Source of the DNA: Dyella_B sp035277725
GTDB lineage: Bacteria; Pseudomonadota; Gammaproteobacteria; Xanthomonadales; Rhodanobacteraceae
DNA length: 64,000 bases
Direction of reading: 5' to 3'
Assembly (NCBI RefSeq): GCF_035277725.1
Contig: NZ_DATEJY010000104.1
Coordinates: forward strand, 18,026 to 82,025
Positions 54,445-63,085 of the stretch are shown here, piece by piece. The position numbers were made by a program, and so were the translations under genes. The first letter of the stretch is position 1; each line of letters starts with the position of its first letter. Under the pieces are notes generated by a model, which saw nothing but the letters and a program-made list of their open reading frames with translations, made no database searches and was not told the origin of the DNA.

Positions 54445-54693
54445 GGAACCCACGTGCCCCCTGTCCCTTGCGGTCCGGAATCTACTCGGCCGATTGTTAA
54501 GGTGAGATCAAGGAGCGCCCACTTGCTTGACTCGAAAAAGCGCCGAGAAAACCAGGAGTTTTTCGGTGTGCCACTGCACAACGCAATCTACGCGAAAAAT
54601 GCCGTCCGTTCTGCGAATAATCACTGCAGTGCATCACGAGCCGGGCCGCTCGCTTGATGAGCAGCCCGGTTCGCACTCTGACCGTACGATGGG

Positions 54694-56040
54694 TCAATGA
54701 ATGTCGTTAAGCGCCGGATCGCGTTCCACCTTGAACACCTTGGCCGGCGGCTTAGCCGACTTCATCAGCTTCAAGCGAAAATTGCGCGCCTGTTGACACG
54801 CGTTGCCGCCGCCGACGAACACGCCGCCTTGGTCGCACTTCCAGTCATAGAAATTGGCGATGCCGCCAGCCAGCTGCAGGCTGTAGTCGGTACTCAGCGC
54901 TACTGCATCGAACGGCACGCCGGCTTCTTCATTCTGGAACCAGCGCATCCATTCCTTCGAGCCCACGGGCGGTACTTTGTCCGGCGCCTGGAAGGTGGGA
55001 TTCATCGGTGAAAGCTGCGGGCTTTCGGCGGTCATGTGGCAGCTCATGCAAGAGCTGACCGGGTTGTCGACCGGACCATTCAGACGTCCATTCCAACCCA
55101 GGTGCGTGGGCGGCAACTCGGGCTTGGCATTGATCGCCGATTCCATAATGGTCGGGTTGATCTTGGTAACGGTAGGTTGCTTGTTGGTGTAGTCGTTGCC
55201 GTTGTTTTCCGGATCGTTGCCCCACATCACTCCCACCGGCACCAGGTTGTCCCAGCCCGGCTTGCCGGTGATGGCACCGTTGTACTGGAACGTACCGAAG
55301 ACCCAGCCTGTGCCCGGCACGCGGCTATCGCGCACGGCGAAATCCATCTGGATCAGGGCGACGTTCTTGATCTCGCGATTGGCCGAATCGAAGCTGTCGG
55401 TGATATAGGCCTGCCACAACACCGGATTGACCAGGAACGGCACCTGCTTGAGGTCGATGTCGGCAAACAGCGCTTTGCACACCACGGTTCCGTCATGGAA
55501 GCTGTTGGGCTTGGAGGTAACGTTCGGATCGGGATCCTGCGGATTCTTCCAGACCTGCCCGATGGTATAGGCGCCAACGTCGTTGTAGATGCCCACGGCG
55601 TAGGTCTGTCCGGTCGTGACCTGCGTCGGTGCAAGCTGCTTGGATTGGATCTGCGCTTCCTTGGTAAGCCCGTGGATGCCTTCGCGTCCCAGCGGTCCGT
55701 AGTGTTGCCATGGCATGTGATACCAATGCCGAATGGTGTTCTTCTGCACGTCCCAGTCGTTCTCGACGTTGCCTTCCAGGCAATACTGCTTGACCGCATC
55801 CACGTACGGCCGCCATTGCTCGAAGTTGTTGGTGAGCTTGGCGGGCAGCAGCTTGAAGAACGCCGGCACCGGTCCGCTCGGCGGCGTTGCCGGATAGTTC
55901 TGACTCAAATGGAACAGCGGACCCGTGTAGGTTGCCGGCGGCTGGTAGCCATAATCCGGAAAGGTGCCCGCATTGACAACAGCACTTGTTATCACCAATG
56001 CCGCGACGGCACTGGCTTTTACGCCTTTGGCGAAAAGCAT
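54694..56040 (-). CDS. Exported protein with a single c-type haem motif
   Basis: A 448-residue exported protein: signal peptide MLFAKGVKASAVAALVITSA ending VVNA. The mature part has no repeated motif. One CxxCH haem-attachment site, SSCMSCHMTAESPQL, lies at about residue 330, with a Met directly after it. Other segments include NFEQWRPYVDAVKQYCLEGN, GQTYAVGIYNDVGAYTIGQV and GWDNLVPVGVMWGNDPENNG. It looks like a large periplasmic cytochrome c-type protein or an oxidoreductase subunit of unknown partner. No redox partner gene is adjacent; the next genes are a DUF3617 protein and a phospholipase. Confidence 0.65.
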   Translation of the reverse strand: MLFAKGVKASAVAALVITSAVVNAGTFPDYGYQPPATYTGPLFHLSQNYPATPPSGPVPAFFKLLPAKLTNNFEQWRPYVDAVKQYCLEGNVENDWDVQKNTIRHWYHMPWQHYGPLGREGIHGLTKEAQIQSKQLAPTQVTTGQTYAVGIYNDVGAYTIGQVWKNPQDPDPNVTSKPNSFHDGTVVCKALFADIDLKQVPFLVNPVLWQAYITDSFDSANREIKNVALIQMDFAVRDSRVPGTGWVFGTFQYNGAITGKPGWDNLVPVGVMWGNDPENNGNDYTNKQPTVTKINPTIMESAINAKPELPPTHLGWNGRLNGPVDNPVSSCMSCHMTAESPQLSPMNPTFQAPDKVPPVGSKEWMRWFQNEEAGVPFDAVALSTDYSLQLAGGIANFYDWKCDQGGVFVGGGNACQQARNFRLKLMKSAKPPAKVFKVERDPALNDIH

Positions 56041-56299
56041 GTTGTTTCCCCTTTGTTGGTCGTCCTGTCACACCCAGGCGTTGCGCCTGCGTTCTTGTCC
56101 GGTCTGACGCTGGCCCGGACAGCCATTCCTTGAATTCGCCGATTAACTTGAGCTTGGTAACGTGGTGGAAACGTGAAGACCGCTGCATCGCTTTGCCCGT
56201 GCATCCACGGCAGGCAACCGATCGGTGAGCTCTGTTGGCCAACGCTGCGGACGCGCCGAATTTGCGCGTCCGCTTCCGCCCGCGGCTATACCGAAGGCA

Positions 56300-56755
56300 T
56301 CAATCGGCAGGTCCGGTGCAAGCCGCGTAGCGCTTGCCGTCGACGTCCAGCGCCGGGGTTCCGTCCAGCATCACCTTGCCGGAAAAATGCTGGGCCGAAT
56401 CGAGCTCGATGTGCGCGGCACCTTTGTGCCTGCCGCAGTTCACCTGCCATGCCAGCGCGACGTTCGTGCGATGTTCGCCACTACGTTGGCAATTGGTTTC
56501 AGGCTGCGAGCTGTCGGCAAACGTGGTCCACGGATCGGCACCATCGTAGAAGCATTTCCATTTCACTTGGTCCTGCGCGTGGACGCCCTTGAGCGTGTGC
56601 AGCGTAATCTTCCACAACCCCGGCATGGCCTGGAAATCGGCCGGATCGGCGTGCACGCCAGTGCTGACGGCGGCGGATGCGCCGATCAGCATCAGCGCGG
56701 CGACGGGGTTGGACCAGCGGCTCAGGTGAACGGTAGAGCGTGCGAACAAGGTCAT
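56300..56755 (-). CDS. DUF3617-like exported protein
   Basis: A 151-residue exported protein. From the ATG at 56755 the signal region is SNPVAALMLIGASAAVSTGV then HA. The mature part has PGLWKITLHTLKGVHAQDQV, Cys residues in KWKCFY, ETNCQR, VNCGRH and ACTGPAD, and HFSGKVMLDGTPALDVDGKR. This matches the DUF3617 type of small periplasmic proteins with disulfides and no known function. The longer open frame upstream (to 56812) crosses a terminator hairpin and is not used. Confidence 0.7.
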   Translation of the reverse strand: MTLFARSTVHLSRWSNPVAALMLIGASAAVSTGVHADPADFQAMPGLWKITLHTLKGVHAQDQVKWKCFYDGADPWTTFADSSQPETNCQRSGEHRTNVALAWQVNCGRHKGAAHIELDSAQHFSGKVMLDGTPALDVDGKRYAACTGPAD

Positions 56756-56782
56756 CGTGGATAGGCAGCGTAAGTGAAAGAA

Positions 56783-56812
56783 ATGCCCTGCCCGCTTTCG
56801 CAGGCAGGGCAT
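56783..56812 (-). terminator. Rho-independent terminator of the phospholipase gene
   Basis: ATGCCCTGCC (56783-56792) pairs with GGCAGGGCAT (56803-56812). On the minus strand the hairpin is followed by TTTCTTTC, and it lies 15 bases after the phospholipase stop codon. Confidence 0.7.
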
Positions 56813-56826
56813 ACATCAGAGCTTAC

Positions 56827-58863
56827 TCAGTTTTTTGTTACAGCATCGCTGCTGTCGCCATCCCAATGACGATGGAAGTTGAACATGTCCATCAGGTCGC
56901 CGATGGCCGGTGCATTGAGCGGCACATACGGGTTGTTGGGTAGCGAGATCGGGTTCGGCAGGTTGTCGCGGCTGCGATGGGAGATGGTTTCATCCAGATC
57001 CCAGTTGGCTTCCACGAATTTGTCGAAGGACACGTGATCGTAGTAGGTGTGCACCACGTGGCCACCTTGCGAGTACTTCGACACCACCAGCAAGGGAATA
57101 CGCGTGCCGTCGCCGAAGAAGTCGATCGGCTGCACGTAGCCGGAGTCGTAGTAGCCGCCGCCTTCATCGAAGGTGATCATGATGGCGGTGTTGTCCCACA
57201 GCTTCGGGTTGGCCTTCACCGCGTCGATGATCTTCTGCGCGTAACCTTCGAACAACTCCAGCTTGCTTGAAGCTGGATGGCCGTCCAGAAGTCCATCCGG
57301 CTTGGCGATGGCCACGGCCGGCAGGGTGCCGTTCTGGATGTCGCTGAAGAGGTTGTTGAGATCCTGGTTGTTCGCGCGCAGGGCCGGGTTGGTCATGATC
57401 TGCGTGGAGTACAGGAACGGATCGCAGATGTTGCAGAAAGTGCCGGCTTCGCCGTCTTCCTTGCCGCCATCCCAGCCTTCACCGTAGTACTTCCAGCTGA
57501 CGTGACGACGCGACAGCAGCAGGCCGAGGTTCTGTTGCTTGGTCGGCGGAATGGTGAATTGATCCGCGCCCAGCGGTGCCGGCGTGCCATCGCCCAGATA
57601 GCCGGGGTTGTAATTGTTCACCAGGTAATACGCGCCCTTCTTGCAGTCGCCGTGGCGGAAAGCGTCGTACGGCAGGCTCTTGAGATATTTGCGCACGGCG
57701 CCGACACCCGGCTGGCTGTCATCGGAGCAGTTCACATAGGAACCGCCGCTGTAGCCGTCCTGCACCCACCAGTTGTTGGTGCCCGACTGCGAGTTCGGGT
57801 TTTCGATCTGGTTGGTCGGCGGTACGACGGGGTCACCGTTCGCATCGGCGTAATAGATCGCGTCACCGAAGCCCAGCATGATGTGGTTGGCACCCGTGCC
57901 GCCCATCACCGACTGGTGGAAGTTGTCGCTGAGCGCGTATTGCTCGGCCAACTGCTTGAAGTACGGCGCATCACCCTGCGCCATGTTCAAGAACTGCATG
58001 GAGGTGGAGCCTTCACCGGTGGTTTGATCCGTGAAGTTGGCCGGCTGGGTCTTGCCGTTGTTGCCGGCACCCATGGTCACTTCCACCCATGGGAACAGAT
58101 CCGCGCGACAGCCGCTGGGATTCTTCCACGTCGCGTGGCTCATGCTGCAATCGAGCTGCTGCCACATCTGGAAGAAGCGGTGCACCGGGCTGTTGGCATA
58201 GTCGTTGTAGCTGATCGAAGCATGCATATCGACCGGAGCATTCGCCAGCGTGGCAGGGAAGCGCGTGTCCTGCACGTCGTTCGGCAGTCCCGTGCCACCT
58301 TCGGCGAGAAAGGGATAGTAGTCCGTCGGCAAAGCCGGTTCGATCGCTTCGGCTTGCGCAACCGAAGAAAGATAAGCCTGCGTGGGCGCGCCACCGGTGT
58401 TCATCACCGGCAGGTTGGCATACGCACTGGTGTGCTTGGGCGCGAGCGAATAATCACCGGTCTGGCTCGCCTGCCACTGCTGCGCCTTGGCCACGTTCGG
58501 GCCGGGCGTGCCGTCGGCTTTCACGATGCCTTCGGACAGCAGGTTCTCCACCGTTTGTCCTTTCGGCGGCGTATAGGTGGCAAACACGTGATCGAAGGTG
58601 CGGTTTTCACCGATCAGCAGGATCACATGCTTGATCGGCGTGCGCGTGCGATTGCTCGCATCCGCGGAATCCGGGCTGTAGAGCGTGACGGCACCACCGG
58701 GTTGGCCGCTTACCGGCTTGATGGCGGTGGCAGGTACGTTGGCGCGAAATTTTGCGTCATTGGATTGATCGGCATTCTGCGCATTCGCCACGCCGACGAG
58801 GCTGGTAACGAGCGCGCAAAGTACAAAGGGTTTCAACCGGGTACGGCCATACTTCGTGGGCAT
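56827..58863 (-). CDS. Exported phosphoesterase / phospholipase C family protein
   Basis: A 678-residue exported enzyme; the signal peptide is LKPFVLCALVTSLVGVANA after MPTKYGRTR. The phosphoesterase family motifs are PIKHVILLIGENRTFDHVFA (metal-binding E-N-R-T/S-F-D), LSDNFHQSVMGGTGANHIML (N-F-H-x-S-x-x-G), and AIMITFDEGGGYYDSGYVQP (D-E-G-G-x-x-D) with RIPLLVVSKYSQGGHVVHTY YDHVS near the end. Such enzymes hydrolyse phospholipids or phosphate monoesters in the periplasm or outside. It may recycle phosphate or act on host lipids. The start is the ATG at 58863; an upstream open stretch to 58902 has no signal character. Confidence 0.88.
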   Translation of the reverse strand: MPTKYGRTRLKPFVLCALVTSLVGVANAQNADQSNDAKFRANVPATAIKPVSGQPGGAVTLYSPDSADASNRTRTPIKHVILLIGENRTFDHVFATYTPPKGQTVENLLSEGIVKADGTPGPNVAKAQQWQASQTGDYSLAPKHTSAYANLPVMNTGGAPTQAYLSSVAQAEAIEPALPTDYYPFLAEGGTGLPNDVQDTRFPATLANAPVDMHASISYNDYANSPVHRFFQMWQQLDCSMSHATWKNPSGCRADLFPWVEVTMGAGNNGKTQPANFTDQTTGEGSTSMQFLNMAQGDAPYFKQLAEQYALSDNFHQSVMGGTGANHIMLGFGDAIYYADANGDPVVPPTNQIENPNSQSGTNNWWVQDGYSGGSYVNCSDDSQPGVGAVRKYLKSLPYDAFRHGDCKKGAYYLVNNYNPGYLGDGTPAPLGADQFTIPPTKQQNLGLLLSRRHVSWKYYGEGWDGGKEDGEAGTFCNICDPFLYSTQIMTNPALRANNQDLNNLFSDIQNGTLPAVAIAKPDGLLDGHPASSKLELFEGYAQKIIDAVKANPKLWDNTAIMITFDEGGGYYDSGYVQPIDFFGDGTRIPLLVVSKYSQGGHVVHTYYDHVSFDKFVEANWDLDETISHRSRDNLPNPISLPNNPYVPLNAPAIGDLMDMFNFHRHWDGDSSDAVTKN

Positions 58864-58936
58864 AACTGGTGTCTCCTGCTGGCATGTCGCGAAAGCCTGC
58901 AATCGAGTAATCCCCCTGATTACGGTCTGCGAGGTA

Positions 58937-59097
58937 GAGCCTGTTCAAGACCTCAACGTGGTTTGCATGGCCCCTGAGTGCTCGTCAGGTGGTCGTGCGT
59001 GGCGCAGCGCCAGACTGGTTGTCTGGTCAAGCCGCGCGCGGCCGCATGGCGGTCACTCAGGGGCCATGCGGGCTGCGCTGAGGTCTTGGACAGGCTC
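58937..59097. mobile_element. 161-bp MITE-like element with 44-bp terminal inverted repeats
   Basis: The left end GAGCCTGTTCAAGACCTCAA to ...CATGGCCCCTGAGTG and the right end, reversed, GAGCCTGTCCAAGACCTCAG to ...CATGGCCCCTGAGTG match over 44 bases with about seven differences. Both sides are flanked by TA. GAGCCTGTTC-type ends resemble IS5-group (IS427-like) ends. The centre codes for nothing. It lies in the 367-bp gap between the phospholipase and multicopper oxidase genes; the rest of that gap shows nothing else I recognise. Confidence 0.65.
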
Positions 59098-59230
59098 TAA
59101 TCCCCGCAGACCGCCGGGAAGTCTGCGCCGCTCATGTGACGCGACGTTGGCAGGAGCGCGACATCACGTCATGAAGTGATGACAGTGTTGCGACAAAGGT
59201 GACGATAGGCATGCCGCATTGACGCGCTCT

Positions 59231-60877
59231 TTACGATTGCGCGGACAGTACCTCGAACGGCCGCATCATTTCGTTGTCCTCGTGCTCGAGGAAATGGCAA
59301 TGCCAGACGTAGCGGCCGGGTTCGCCTTCAAAGCGCATGGCGATGCGCGTGACCATGCCGGAGTCGGCGCGTACCGTATCCTTCCAGCCAAGTTCTTGCG
59401 GTTCAGGTGGCATGGCGGGGCCCGTGAATACGAGCTTGCGGTGGGCATTCCATGCGAACAGATCGAACGGCCGGCGATCGATCACCTGGAAACGCACCAG
59501 ATGCAGATGGATCGGGTGCGCGTCACCGGTAAGGTTGACGAAGCTCCAGGTTTCGATACTGTTCTGGCGCGGATTTTCGGTGACCGGATCGGACCAGCGC
59601 TTGCCGTCGAGCAGCATCTGCATCGCATTGCCATTGGCGTCGTCGGTTTCGTTGAGCGTGAGAACGCGTTCGCGCGCGGCGGTGGCCGGATCGATGCGTG
59701 TGATCGGGCGCAGCGTTGCAGGTAACGCGGAGGTATCGCGATGACTTTGAGCATGAACGCGAAACTCTACGATGCCTTGCGATTCATGGCGCAATTGCAC
59801 GGATTTACCGGCAAAGCCGGCGAAGTCGATCACCACGTCCGCACGCTCGGCGGGATAGAGTTCGATACGCGCGCGCTCCAATGGCGCAGGCAGCAAACCT
59901 TGATCGCTGGCGATCTGCTGCATGGCTTGATCGTGCGATAGCGACAGATCGAAGAAGCGCGTGTTGGCGACGTTGATCAGGCGGAAGCGATAACGCCTCG
60001 GCTCGACTTCGAGATAGGGAAAAACCTTGCCGTTGCACAGCACGAGATTGCCGAGGCATTGCATCACCCACGGCGCATGCGGGTCATCCGACACGGGATA
60101 GTAGAGCTGCCCATCCTGGGCAACGAGCCGATCGCATAGCATCAGCGGAATGTCGTAATCACCCGCAGGCAGATTGAGCGCCTGCTCTTCCGCATCACGC
60201 ACGATGTAGGCGCCGAACAAGCCGGCGTAGATGTTCAACCGGGTGATGCCCATCGCGTGATCGTGGTACCACAGCGTGGCCGCATCCTGTCCGTTTGGAT
60301 AGTGGTACAGCGCCGAATGCCCTGGCGGGTACCAGTCTTCCGGAAAACCATCGGATTTGGCTGGCGCACGCGCGCCATGTACGTGCGTGACCGCGCGCAC
60401 TTCCGGCTTGTCGCGTTCCGCGCCGTGGATGGTGTGATCGACGGGCAGGAAATGCTTCGACGGCAAGCCGTTGATCCATTCGATCAATAGCGGTTCGCCA
60501 CGCCGCGCTTCGACGGTCGGACCGGGAAACTGGCCCTCGTAGCCCCACATCGGCGTCGCCGGTAGATCGCGATGCAAGCGTACTTTGCACGCGCGCATCG
60601 TCATGCGATAGCACGGCAACGTGCGGCCGGGATATGCCAGGTGCGCGCGCGCGCCGGATGCGCGCGCCAGCTTTGGCACGGGAAGCGGATCGACGTAGCG
60701 CGCCAGCGAGCTCGGGTTGACCAGCGCCACCTTGGGCGCCGCCAGCATGGCCGCACTGGTTCGCGCCGGCATCGCCATCGGCATGGATGCGCGTGCCTGG
60801 GACCAGACATCGGCGAACGTATACGCGCCGACGAGCACACCGGCGCTGCGGAGAAAATCACGCCGCGTAAGGGCCAT
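59231..60877 (-). CDS. Multicopper oxidase, Tat-exported (CotA/laccase-like)
   Basis: A 548-residue enzyme with a twin-arginine signal (TRRDFLRSAGVLVGAYTFAD). Copper motifs are present: HTIHGAERDKP/AVTHVHGARA, ATLWYHDHAMGITRLNIYAG (H-x-H, type 3), AHPIHLHLVRFQVID (H-x-x-H-x-H region) and RYVWHCHFLEHEDNEMMRPF (H-C-H-x-x-x-H plus Met, type 1). The Tat signal fits export of a folded copper protein. Laccase-like enzymes of this group oxidise phenols, bilirubin or metal ions with O2 as acceptor; the substrate here is unknown. It is followed downstream by a MITE and preceded by a lipocalin-like gene on the same strand. Confidence 0.92.
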   Translation of the reverse strand: MALTRRDFLRSAGVLVGAYTFADVWSQARASMPMAMPARTSAAMLAAPKVALVNPSSLARYVDPLPVPKLARASGARAHLAYPGRTLPCYRMTMRACKVRLHRDLPATPMWGYEGQFPGPTVEARRGEPLLIEWINGLPSKHFLPVDHTIHGAERDKPEVRAVTHVHGARAPAKSDGFPEDWYPPGHSALYHYPNGQDAATLWYHDHAMGITRLNIYAGLFGAYIVRDAEEQALNLPAGDYDIPLMLCDRLVAQDGQLYYPVSDDPHAPWVMQCLGNLVLCNGKVFPYLEVEPRRYRFRLINVANTRFFDLSLSHDQAMQQIASDQGLLPAPLERARIELYPAERADVVIDFAGFAGKSVQLRHESQGIVEFRVHAQSHRDTSALPATLRPITRIDPATAARERVLTLNETDDANGNAMQMLLDGKRWSDPVTENPRQNSIETWSFVNLTGDAHPIHLHLVRFQVIDRRPFDLFAWNAHRKLVFTGPAMPPEPQELGWKDTVRADSGMVTRIAMRFEGEPGRYVWHCHFLEHEDNEMMRPFEVLSAQS

Positions 60878-60950
60878 TCGCTGGAGAACTCAATCGCTGA
60901 ATCGTCCAGCCACCCTAAGCGCCGCACATGACAAAACTATGGCAGTGCTT

Positions 60951-61481
60951 TCAGTGGCCGTCCGTCGTTGCATCGACACGCCGCCATACCGAAATCGGCA
61001 CATCGCCGTTCGGACGCGGCGGCACGCGATAGCTCAGCACGTCGCCTTTCAATTCGTATTGACGGTGCTGCTCTTGGCCTTCCCAATTGGGATATGAGGC
61101 GCCTTCAATGCGAAAGACCAGTTCGCTACGCGCCGAATCCACGCTGACAGTGCCGAAATGCGTGCTGGAGCCCATCACGGCAGCCTTGTATTCGACATCG
61201 CTGCCCTTGGCCTTGTCGGCGCCGCTGAAACGCGGACGATCGGCGCTGAAAATTTGCAACGAGTAATGCCCTTGCTTGTCGATCAGCAGCAGGCCCTTGG
61301 GCCTAGCGCCGAAATCGGAGGTACGCGAGCCATCCGCATGCAATACGTCCGCCGCCGCCAGCGTCCAGGTTCCGGCCAGCGTGGGCGGCATCACGGGCGG
61401 CATGGCCAGCGCGGCCGAGACCGGGAGGATCAGGTTGCCCAGTAGTGTTCCGACCAGAATGGACCAGCTCGATCGTTTCAT
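60951..61481 (-). CDS. Lipocalin-like exported protein
   Basis: A 176-residue exported protein. After the signal region (SWSILVGTLLGNLILPVSAA LA) the sequence has PTLAGTWTLAAADVLHADGS, KGLLLIDKQGHYSLQIFSAD, AVMGSSTHFGTVSVDSARSE and YELKGDVLSYRVPPRPNGDV. The G-x-W start and following strands match the lipocalin-like domain (PF13924). It would bind a small ligand in the periplasm. The gene is divergent from the LysR gene with 94 bases between, so it is a likely LysR target. The start may instead be the ATG at 61511. Confidence 0.72.
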   Translation of the reverse strand: MKRSSWSILVGTLLGNLILPVSAALAMPPVMPPTLAGTWTLAAADVLHADGSRTSDFGARPKGLLLIDKQGHYSLQIFSADRPRFSGADKAKGSDVEYKAAVMGSSTHFGTVSVDSARSELVFRIEGASYPNWEGQEQHRQYELKGDVLSYRVPPRPNGDVPISVWRRVDATTDGH

Positions 61482-61575
61482 AGCGGTGTTGTCCGATGTG
61501 TCATGCGGCAAAGGCTAGCGGTGATCGGTCATGTGATATACCTATCGCATCCGCTTTCAATGATTCGAATTTCAC

Positions 61576-62436
61576 ATGACTGATTCCACCCGGATGCTGG
61601 ACATGGAAGCGGTGCGCGCCTTCGTATGGATCGCGCAGATGCGCAGCTTCACCCGCGCCGCCGAGGCTTTGAACAGCACGCAATCCGCGCTCAGCCTGAA
61701 ATTGAAGAAGCTCGAGGAACACATAGGTCGCCGCTTGCTCGAACGCACGCCGCGGCAAGTGCGCCTTTCCGCCGAAGGCGCGGTTTTTCTGGATGCGGCG
61801 CGCGCACTCGTCGACGCTCACGAACAGGCCATCGGCACGCTGCATGCGCCACAGCGGCGGCTGGTCATCGGGCTGAGCCATCAGATTGCAGGCATGCAGC
61901 TGCCAGCAGTGCTGCGCCATATGCACAGCCAGCAGCCGCAGATCCAGTTCGAACTGCGCATCGCCGGCTCGCGCGAATTGCTGGGCTCGCTCGACGCCGG
62001 CACGCTGGACGCTGCGCTGATCATCCAGTTCGACGACATCCGCCGGCGTGGCGAGAAGCTCTTCGCCGAACCCTATGGCTGGGTCGCCTCCATCGAGGCG
62101 GCCAACCGCATCTGCGAACCGATTCCGCTGGCCACGCAAGGCGAGCACTGCAGCATCCGCAACCAGGCCGTGCGCCTGCTCGATCGTGCCGGCATCCGCT
62201 GGAAGGAAGTCTACATAGGCCAGGGCGCCGCAGCGCTCGGCGCCGCCGCTGCGGCGGGCCTGGCGGTGGCCGTATTGGCGCGCGCCGCCACGCCGCAGGG
62301 AACCATGGATGTCGGGCCGGCGCTCAAGCTGCCCGCGCTGCCCGTGCCAAACGTGTTCCTGTATTCGAACCTGACGGACAGCGGCTCGCGCAGCGTGTTG
62401 CGCACGTTGGCGAGGGCATTCAAGACGGCGGGTTGA
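61576..62436 (+). CDS. LysR family transcriptional regulator
   Basis: A 286-residue regulator. The N-terminal helix-turn-helix is VRAFVWIAQMRSFTRAAEAL then NSTQSALSLKLKKLEEHIGR and LLERTPRQVRLSAEGAVFL. The effector-binding domain follows (LVIGLSHQIAGMQLPAVLRH, DAALIIQFDDIRRRGEKLFA, GIRWKEVYIGQGAAALGAAA). It is divergent from the lipocalin-like gene, which it probably regulates, perhaps together with the multicopper oxidase further on. The ligand is unknown. Confidence 0.9.
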   Translation: MTDSTRMLDMEAVRAFVWIAQMRSFTRAAEALNSTQSALSLKLKKLEEHIGRRLLERTPRQVRLSAEGAVFLDAARALVDAHEQAIGTLHAPQRRLVIGLSHQIAGMQLPAVLRHMHSQQPQIQFELRIAGSRELLGSLDAGTLDAALIIQFDDIRRRGEKLFAEPYGWVASIEAANRICEPIPLATQGEHCSIRNQAVRLLDRAGIRWKEVYIGQGAAALGAAAAAGLAVAVLARAATPQGTMDVGPALKLPALPVPNVFLYSNLTDSGSRSVLRTLARAFKTAG

Positions 62437-62499
62437 GTGATGCTACCGGCGCTTCAGCTTGCGAACGATGCCTACGAAGCCCTGTTTCCACGTGGCTCG

Positions 62500-62970
62500 T
62501 TATGCCACCAACATCCGCTGCATGACCCGCTCACCATTCGCCGCCACACCGACGTGCACGAACCCGAGGCGCGCCAGTAGCCGTTGCGCCGCACGCCGTT
62601 CGAGCTTGCGATTCTCGATCGTCGCCACCAGCCGACGTGGACCGCCCGGCTCTTGCGCGAGTTCGGCGAACCCTTCAATCATCCGCTCCATCACGCGGAC
62701 ATTCAGGCCCACGTGCCGGCTGCTCGGGCGAACGAAGATGCGCACGAAACCATACGATCGCTGCTGATCGTCCAGGCTGATGCCAACCGTGCACACGCCG
62801 GCAAGGTTTCCGCTTTCTTCCTCGTGCAGTACGCACGCCACTTCGAACGAACGGCGCCACGCTTCATCCGGATTCGTCAACGCACCCTCTTGCAACCAGA
62901 ACGCGACGATCTGGCGGCGCAAGCCTGGCGTGATGCTGCCGAATACCCATTGGACGTTGAAAGCGCGCAT
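62500..62970 (-). CDS. GNAT-type acetyltransferase
   Basis: A protein of about 156 residues with GNAT pattern: FWLQEGALTNPDEAWRRSFE, GNLAGVCTVGISLDDQQRSY, FVRIFVRPSSRHVGLNVRVM and LVATIENRKLERRAAQRLLA then RLGFVHVGVA. The central strand with R-x-F-V-R-P-S-x-R and the N-x-K-L pair fit the acetyl-CoA fold, though the classical Q/R-x-x-G-x-G/A is replaced by SSRHVGL. The start at 62970 is my choice; the ATG at 62991 is an alternative. It is convergent with the LysR gene. The substrate is unknown. Confidence 0.7.
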   Translation of the reverse strand: MRAFNVQWVFGSITPGLRRQIVAFWLQEGALTNPDEAWRRSFEVACVLHEEESGNLAGVCTVGISLDDQQRSYGFVRIFVRPSSRHVGLNVRVMERMIEGFAELAQEPGGPRRLVATIENRKLERRAAQRLLARLGFVHVGVAANGERVMQRMLVA

Positions 62971-63085
62971 CGATGTTCCAGGTGAAAACACAATCGGTGG
63001 CGATCATAGCGATCTTGCCGTTCACTATGTCTTCAAACGACCGACATCAACCCGCCCCTGCACGCAGGGGCGGGAACAACGCTAC

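Noticed and set aside
57277..58977. 566-codon open frame antisense to the phospholipase
   Set aside because: Shadow frame of the clearly recognised phosphoesterase gene.
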